From assembly GCA_016296675.1 (NCBI GenBank), contig JAEDIV010000132.1, forward strand, positions 1-7,159: a DNA stretch of 7,159 bases, in the 5' to 3' direction. Position numbers and translations under genes: made by a program. Origin of the DNA: Clostridia bacterium (GTDB lineage Bacteria > Bacillota > Clostridia > Christensenellales > Aristaeellaceae). Each line of letters starts with the position of its first letter. Positions within the stretch are counted from its first letter, which is position 1. Positions 7,080 through 7,159 of this stretch are shown here, one piece after another. Below the pieces are notes generated by a model. That model was given only the letters and a program-made list of their open reading frames with translations. It had not been told where the DNA came from and searched no databases.

Positions 7080-7106
7080 CCGCGCTGTAAAAGAAATACA
7101 GCGTGG
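7080..7106 (+). terminator. Hairpin downstream of the deacetylase gene
   Basis: CCGCGCTGTA (7080-7089) pairs with 7097-7106 (ten pairs including one G-U) across a seven-base A-rich loop, beginning nine bases after the stop codon. It has the position and strength of a terminator stem but no T-run immediately after it; six T occur only at 7128-7133. Confidence 0.5.
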
Positions 7107-7111
7107 TCAAG

Positions 7112-7138
7112 CCATCAAAAAAGTACCTTTTTTGATGG
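7112..7138. terminator. Second hairpin with A6/T6 stem, possibly bidirectional terminator
   Basis: CCATCAAAAAA (7112-7122) and its exact complement (7128-7138) flank a five-base loop, GTACC. The stem is symmetric, with six A facing six T, so either strand would carry a U-run within the stem's distal arm. It may act together with the hairpin just upstream, or serve a convergent gene beyond the right edge. A further short AGGG/CCCT inverted repeat follows at 7141-7154. Confidence 0.45.
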
Positions 7139-7159
7139 GAAGGGCCGATCCCCTGAAAT

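Noticed and set aside
1..7159. tRNA, rRNA, CRISPR array, insertion sequence or phage genes
   Set aside because: No cloverleaf, rRNA-like stretch, regularly spaced repeat, transposase or phage-type gene was seen on either strand.

Overview
The window looks like chromosome of an anaerobic, gut-type Firmicute of the Clostridia. The main support is a pyruvate, phosphate dikinase whose catalytic residues fall at or within one position of the Clostridium symbiosum enzyme. Other support comes from a DUF6171-like small cysteine protein of the kind I associate with Clostridia, AGGAGG-like ribosome binding sites, and a membrane-anchored peptidoglycan deacetylase with a Pro/Thr wall linker. I cannot name the genus. 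All genes lie on the + strand, and there are no RNA genes, insertion sequences, phage genes or CRISPR arrays.

Layout. (1) Bases 3-236 are the 3' part of a small seven-cysteine DUF6171-like protein, cut by the left edge. (2) Bases 269-1678 and 1694-2968 are a tldD/tldE (pmbA) pair. The first subunit has an intact HExxxH plus Cys zinc site and the second lacks it, as expected for a heteromeric TldD/E protease. These three genes are closely packed and end at a strong intrinsic terminator (2996-3035). (3) A good sigma-A-type promoter (about 3070-3099) and a structured leader precede ppdK (3168-5798), a complete and strongly codon-biased PPDK. This enzyme interconverts PEP and pyruvate using AMP/PPi or ATP/Pi. 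(4) A perfect 17-bp hairpin without an adjacent U-tract (5812-5853) separates ppdK from a membrane-anchored polysaccharide deacetylase with a C-terminal peptidoglycan-binding domain (5890-7071). (5) The right edge holds two or three closely spaced hairpins (7080-7154).

The genes do not form one pathway: they cover peptide proteolysis, central carbon/energy metabolism and cell-wall modification. Each of the last two probably forms its own transcription unit, though read-through from ppdK into the deacetylase gene is possible. I see no convincing undescribed multi-gene system. The items most worth a second look are the tandem repeat and alternative hairpins in the ppdK leader, the altered first motif and domain order of the deacetylase, and the non-canonical hairpins after ppdK and at the right edge.
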